Shown piece by piece: positions 39,892-41,849 of a stretch of DNA of 41,849 nt. Location of the stretch: positions 1 through 41,849 of the IMG/VR virus record IMGVR_UViG_3300042939_000524; one strand, written 5' to 3'. Under the pieces are notes generated by a model, which saw nothing but the letters and a program-made list of their open reading frames with translations, searched no databases and was not told the origin of the DNA. This DNA comes from a virus. A program made the translations under genes and the position numbers. Position 1 is the first letter of the stretch; the number at the start of each line of letters is the position of its first letter.

Positions 39892-39953
39892 AACTAGCTG
39901 ATTTTTAGTGTTTTACTGTTTTTTAGCTGCCGGCGGCGTGCCGGCTGGCGCTG

Positions 39954-39982
39954 CAAATATAGCAATTTTCTTTTATTGCAAA
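39954..39982 (-). promoter_or_regulatory. Bacteroidota-type promoter of the amidoligase operon
   Basis: On the minus strand TATATTTG is at 39954-39961 and TTTG at 39979-39982, with a 17-nt spacer. The leader to ATG 39891 is about 55 nt and contains GC-rich CGCCGGCAG-type words. Confidence 0.8.
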
Positions 39983-40220
39983 AAAAATGCACAAAATTTT
40001 TTCAGCCGCCGGCCTGTCAGGTAGTTGCCAAAATTTTTAGAAAAAACTACCAAAAAAATAAGAATCGCGCTGAATGCCTCTGAATCGCGCTATAAACGAC
40101 GAAAGGCGTTTTTGATACTTTGATACCAAAAAAAAATTTGAGCGCATTTGACTGAAAATCAACAACTTACAAAAAACAAAAAAGCACGGTTGTTTTTGTG
40201 CCGAAAAAGCCGGTCGGCGC

Positions 40221-40440
40221 TTACCTACCTGACCGGCTGGCCGGCGCTGGCTACCTGACCGGCTGGCCGGCGCTTACCTACCTGACCGGCTGGCCATCGC
40301 CTACCTACCTGACCGGCTGGCCGGCGCTTACCTACCTGACCGGCTGGCCATCGCCTACCTACCTGACCGGCTGGCCGGCGCTTACCTACCTGACCGGCTG
40401 GCCGGCGCTTACCTACCTGACCGGCTGGCCGGCTTTGACC
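40221..40440. repeat. Eight-copy 27-bp tandem repeat
   Basis: The core TACCTGACCGGCTGGCC occurs eight times, with GACC starts at 40231, 40257, 40284, 40311, 40338, 40365, 40392 and 40419; after the first interval of 26 the period is exactly 27. Copies alternate between two endings (CGGCGC and CATCGC). Period 27 keeps frames open on both strands, so the overlapping ORFs are a by-product. The repeat unit contains the palindrome-like CCGGCTGGCCGG. Confidence 0.92.
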
Positions 40441-40661
40441 TTGCGCCGGCGGCGGCGGCGCGCTTGCCTTATGCTTGTATGTGAGGCGGCGCGGCGCTGG
40501 CTGGCTGGCGCTGGCGGCGCGAAAAACGACCGCCAGCCGGCCGGTTATGTTTTTTTTCAATAACCGCATAATTTTTTTGGATTTTTGGATTTTTGTTGCG
40601 AACATAACGCACACGCGCGCACACACGCACACGCGCCCGCCACGCGGGGGATGGCCGGGCC

Positions 40662-40680
40662 GGGCTACTCAAGCGAGATA
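40662..40680 (+). repeat. 19-bp direct repeat, copy 1
   Basis: GGGCTACTCAAGCGAGATA, identical to 41196-41214. Similar bases continue downstream in both copies (GGC-G-AAAACC). The copies are 534 bp apart. Confidence 0.8.
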
Positions 40681-40776
40681 TATGGCGGCAAAACCTGATT
40701 CATATTTTTCTTCAGCCAGCCGCAAAAAAAACGCACCGGATTTTTTTGTCCTGACTTTGCCAGCCTACAAAAAAAA

Positions 40777-40818
40777 CCACCACCGCTTTGAAGTGGGATA
40801 AATCTTCTGCGATGGTGG
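40777..40818. other. Stem-loop
   Basis: CCACCACCGC (40777-40786) and GCGATGGTGG (40809-40818) pair at nine of ten positions plus a G-T wobble, with a 22-nt loop. No T-run follows. Possibly part of a non-coding RNA or a protein-binding site. Confidence 0.5.
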
Positions 40819-41195
40819 CAAGTATGAAAAAACAGCTTACGGTTCAAATATACACAAAAAGCAAAAGCGGCCACAAAAGCCATTCAGCACAGCGCCGGAG
40901 TTGCGGCGGTGTCAATATACCATCGGCGAGGCAAAACGCTGTCAGGCGGCGATTGCGGAGGCGATAGCCATATATGCCAGCAAGCCAGCCGGAGCGAAAA
41001 TCAAAAATCCAGCCATCCAGCAGTTCGGCGAAAAGCCAGCAGGATGGTTTCGTGCCAGCGGCGAGGGCGCGGGCTTACATATATGTATGTGCGGGTGTGT
41101 AAGGGGCGCAGGGCGCGGGTGGGCGCAGGGCGCAGCGCGAAGGGGCGAGGGCGGGGATGGATGGGCGCGGGAGAAAAGACGCTGGCACGCACACG

Positions 41196-41214
41196 GGGCT
41201 ACTCAAGCGAGATA
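41196..41214 (+). repeat. 19-bp direct repeat, copy 2
   Basis: Second copy of the element at 40662-40680. Confidence 0.8.
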
Positions 41215-41231
41215 CTTTGGCCGAAAACCAT

Positions 41232-41258
41232 AAAAAAAATGGCCGCTAAGAGCGACCA
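41232..41258 (-). terminator. Terminator of the DUF3846-like operon
   Basis: TGGCCGCT (41240-41247) pairs with AGCGACCA (41251-41258), with one G-T wobble and a 3-nt loop. On the minus strand a run of eight T follows. It lies 45 bases after the stop of the 41303 gene and marks the edge of the GC-rich tract. Confidence 0.85.
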
Positions 41259-41302
41259 CCTTTACAGAACAAAGTTGTAAAACACTCATTTAGTCATGCA
41301 AA

Positions 41303-41713
41303 CTAAATATCTTCCATGTAATTGTAATTCAGCCATTGCATTCCCAATTCTTTAGGGAAAAACCTTGTCCAAAACATGATTTCGTCCAAAGTGCTGCGTA
41401 CATCACAATTACTATCATAACCACAATTTGTAGAATCCTTGCTACAACCCAAGACCAATACTCGGCTAAAAAATGGCCGTACATCAGTCCATATCATGTC
41501 GCTGCAAATAAGCCCCATTGATTCTGCACTAACAAGTGGATTCTCGTTCCAAAAGCCACAAGAATCAGCGAAAACCGCATCGCCATTTCTAAATCGAAGA
41601 ACCTCAATCAGCCCTTCTGTGTTTGGCCCAATAAGATGATGAGCCGAACCTACACCACCCACTTCTACCAAGTGAATAGTCTTGCTTTGAGCGTCTAATA
41701 AATAACCTTTCAT
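41303..41713 (-). CDS. DUF3846-like small protein, paralogue of the junction gene
   Basis: The 136-aa protein starts MKGYLLDAQSKTIHLVEVGG, with NGDAVFADSCG in the middle and FFSRVLVLGC, then DVRSTLDEI towards the end. Position for position this follows the layout of the gene at 1-389 (YLID-S-TI; NGDTLYADDEG; NVVILG; DVRFTKEEV), so they are tandem paralogues. Its ATG lies two bases after that gene's stop; both are read from the promoter at 422-454 across the junction. Function unknown. The terminator is at 41232-41258. Confidence 0.78.
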   Translation of the reverse strand: MKGYLLDAQSKTIHLVEVGGVGSAHHLIGPNTEGLIEVLRFRNGDAVFADSCGFWNENPLVSAESMGLICSDMIWTDVRPFFSRVLVLGCSKDSTNCGYDSNCDVRSTLDEIMFWTRFFPKELGMQWLNYNYMEDI

Positions 41714-41715
41714 AA

Positions 41716-41849
41716 CTACTGAATTGTGAAAAATGTACCAACACTTTTAATTTTCTCTGCGTATGCCAGCGCTTGCTCGGCATCAATAAAATGAAACAGC
41801 TTAGAAACTTCCTCCTTTGTAAACCGCACATCACGGCTGGCTCCGGTTT
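41716..41849 (-). CDS. 3' end of the junction DUF3846-like gene (repeat of the gene at 1-389)
   Basis: This is the same gene as 1-389, seen again because of the 127-base terminal overlap. Only the last ~44 codons lie here, ending with the stop at 41716-41718. It is not a second gene. Confidence 0.9.
   Translation of the reverse strand, partial: TGASRDVRFTKEEVSKLFHFIDAEQALAYAEKIKSVGTFFTIQ
41723..41849. repeat. Terminal redundancy, right copy
   Basis: Identical to bases 1-127; see the left copy. Joining the two gives an uninterrupted gene across the junction, which supports circular closure. Confidence 0.95.

Larger units (their letters stand above)
40441..41231. other. Non-coding GC-rich tract beside the tandem repeat
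   Basis: No convincing gene. It includes alternating CA/CG runs (about 40606-40637), a hairpin at 40777-40818, and two copies of a 19-bp direct repeat (40662-40680, 41196-41214). Weak open frames (40475-40801, 40901-41233) share an ATQARY segment only because of that repeat. Confidence 0.55.

Noticed and set aside
40221-40440. CRISPR-like array
   Set aside because: Units are directly adjacent with no variable spacers and no cas genes are present.
40198-40632. Overlapping plus and minus ORFs with a nine-residue repeat (YLTGWPALT on plus)
   Set aside because: Period 27 is a multiple of three, so all frames without stops stay open; both strands are open, which argues for by-product frames.
40901-41233. 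110-aa ORF in the GC-rich tract
   Set aside because: No promoter or conserved pattern; stops are rare in this GC-rich DNA and the C-terminal half is low-complexity Gly/Arg.
1-41849. Integrase, repressor or tRNA genes
   Set aside because: No tyrosine or serine recombinase motif and no C1-like repressor were recognised. No tRNA cloverleaf was noticed by eye, but a tRNA scan was not possible.

Overview
The window is a complete circular (or circularly permuted) phage genome that has been linearised. The first 127 bases (1-127) recur exactly as the last 127 (41723-41849), so one genome unit is about 41,722 bp, and one gene runs across the junction. The gene set is that of a tailed phage: terminase, portal, capsid, tape measure, long tail proteins, endolysin and replication initiator. 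The host is probably a member of the Bacteroidota. At least ten gene starts are preceded by the Bacteroidota-type promoter (a -7 box TAnnTTTG with TTTG about 16-22 nt upstream). Leaders are short or nearly absent, Shine-Dalgarno sequences are mostly missing, and several families (DUF4373 replication protein, ALEQF/WL-type small proteins, this capsid type) are ones I associate with Bacteroidota phages. No integrase, excisionase or C1-type repressor was recognised.

Layout. 0.4-2.5 kb: small accessory genes, including a MazG-like pyrophosphohydrolase. 2.5-4.9 kb, plus strand: lysis cassette (M15 peptidase, membrane proteins, spanin-like and holin-like proteins), then a stand-alone 347-aa gene with its own promoter and terminator. 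5.0-8.0 kb, minus strand: replication genes (ribbon-helix-helix protein, DUF4373 initiator behind a terminator-like leader, VRR-NUC nuclease). 8.0-10.4 kb, plus strand: early operon (SSB-like protein, companion, ParB-like protein). 10.5-32.1 kb, minus strand: virion genes. Transcription runs from high to low coordinates as TerS, TerL, small genes, tape measure, long tail proteins, tail tube-like protein, portal, MuF-like protein, gp10-like protein, scaffold and major capsid. Two plus-strand cargo units (DUF4417 plus a tiny overlapping gene; a 182-aa gene plus a 38-aa membrane peptide) sit inside this block. 32.2-32.9 kb: a ParB-like protein fused to what looks like a dead methyltransferase.

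32.9-35.8 kb, plus strand: accessory genes. A tandem array of four related small proteins is followed by three gene modules (an intact DNA methyltransferase and two small ORFs). These modules are bounded by integron attC-like inverted repeats and share a common 5' leader motif, so the stretch looks like an integron-type cassette cluster carried by a phage. 36.0-41.25 kb is visibly richer in GC and full of CCGG, GCGC and GGCTGG words. It holds a two-gene operon encoding an amidoligase (COOH-NH2 ligase) and a class II glutamine amidotransferase, with its own promoter and tandem terminators. The operon is flanked on both sides by non-coding repeat tracts, one of them an eight-copy 27-bp tandem repeat. 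41.3 kb through the junction to 0.39 kb: two paralogous DUF3846-like genes in one operon.

The most interesting parts are the attC-like cassette cluster, the amidoligase/amidotransferase operon with its flanking repeats, the decayed ParB-methyltransferase fusion next to an intact cassette-borne methyltransferase, and the terminator-like leader in front of the replication operon.
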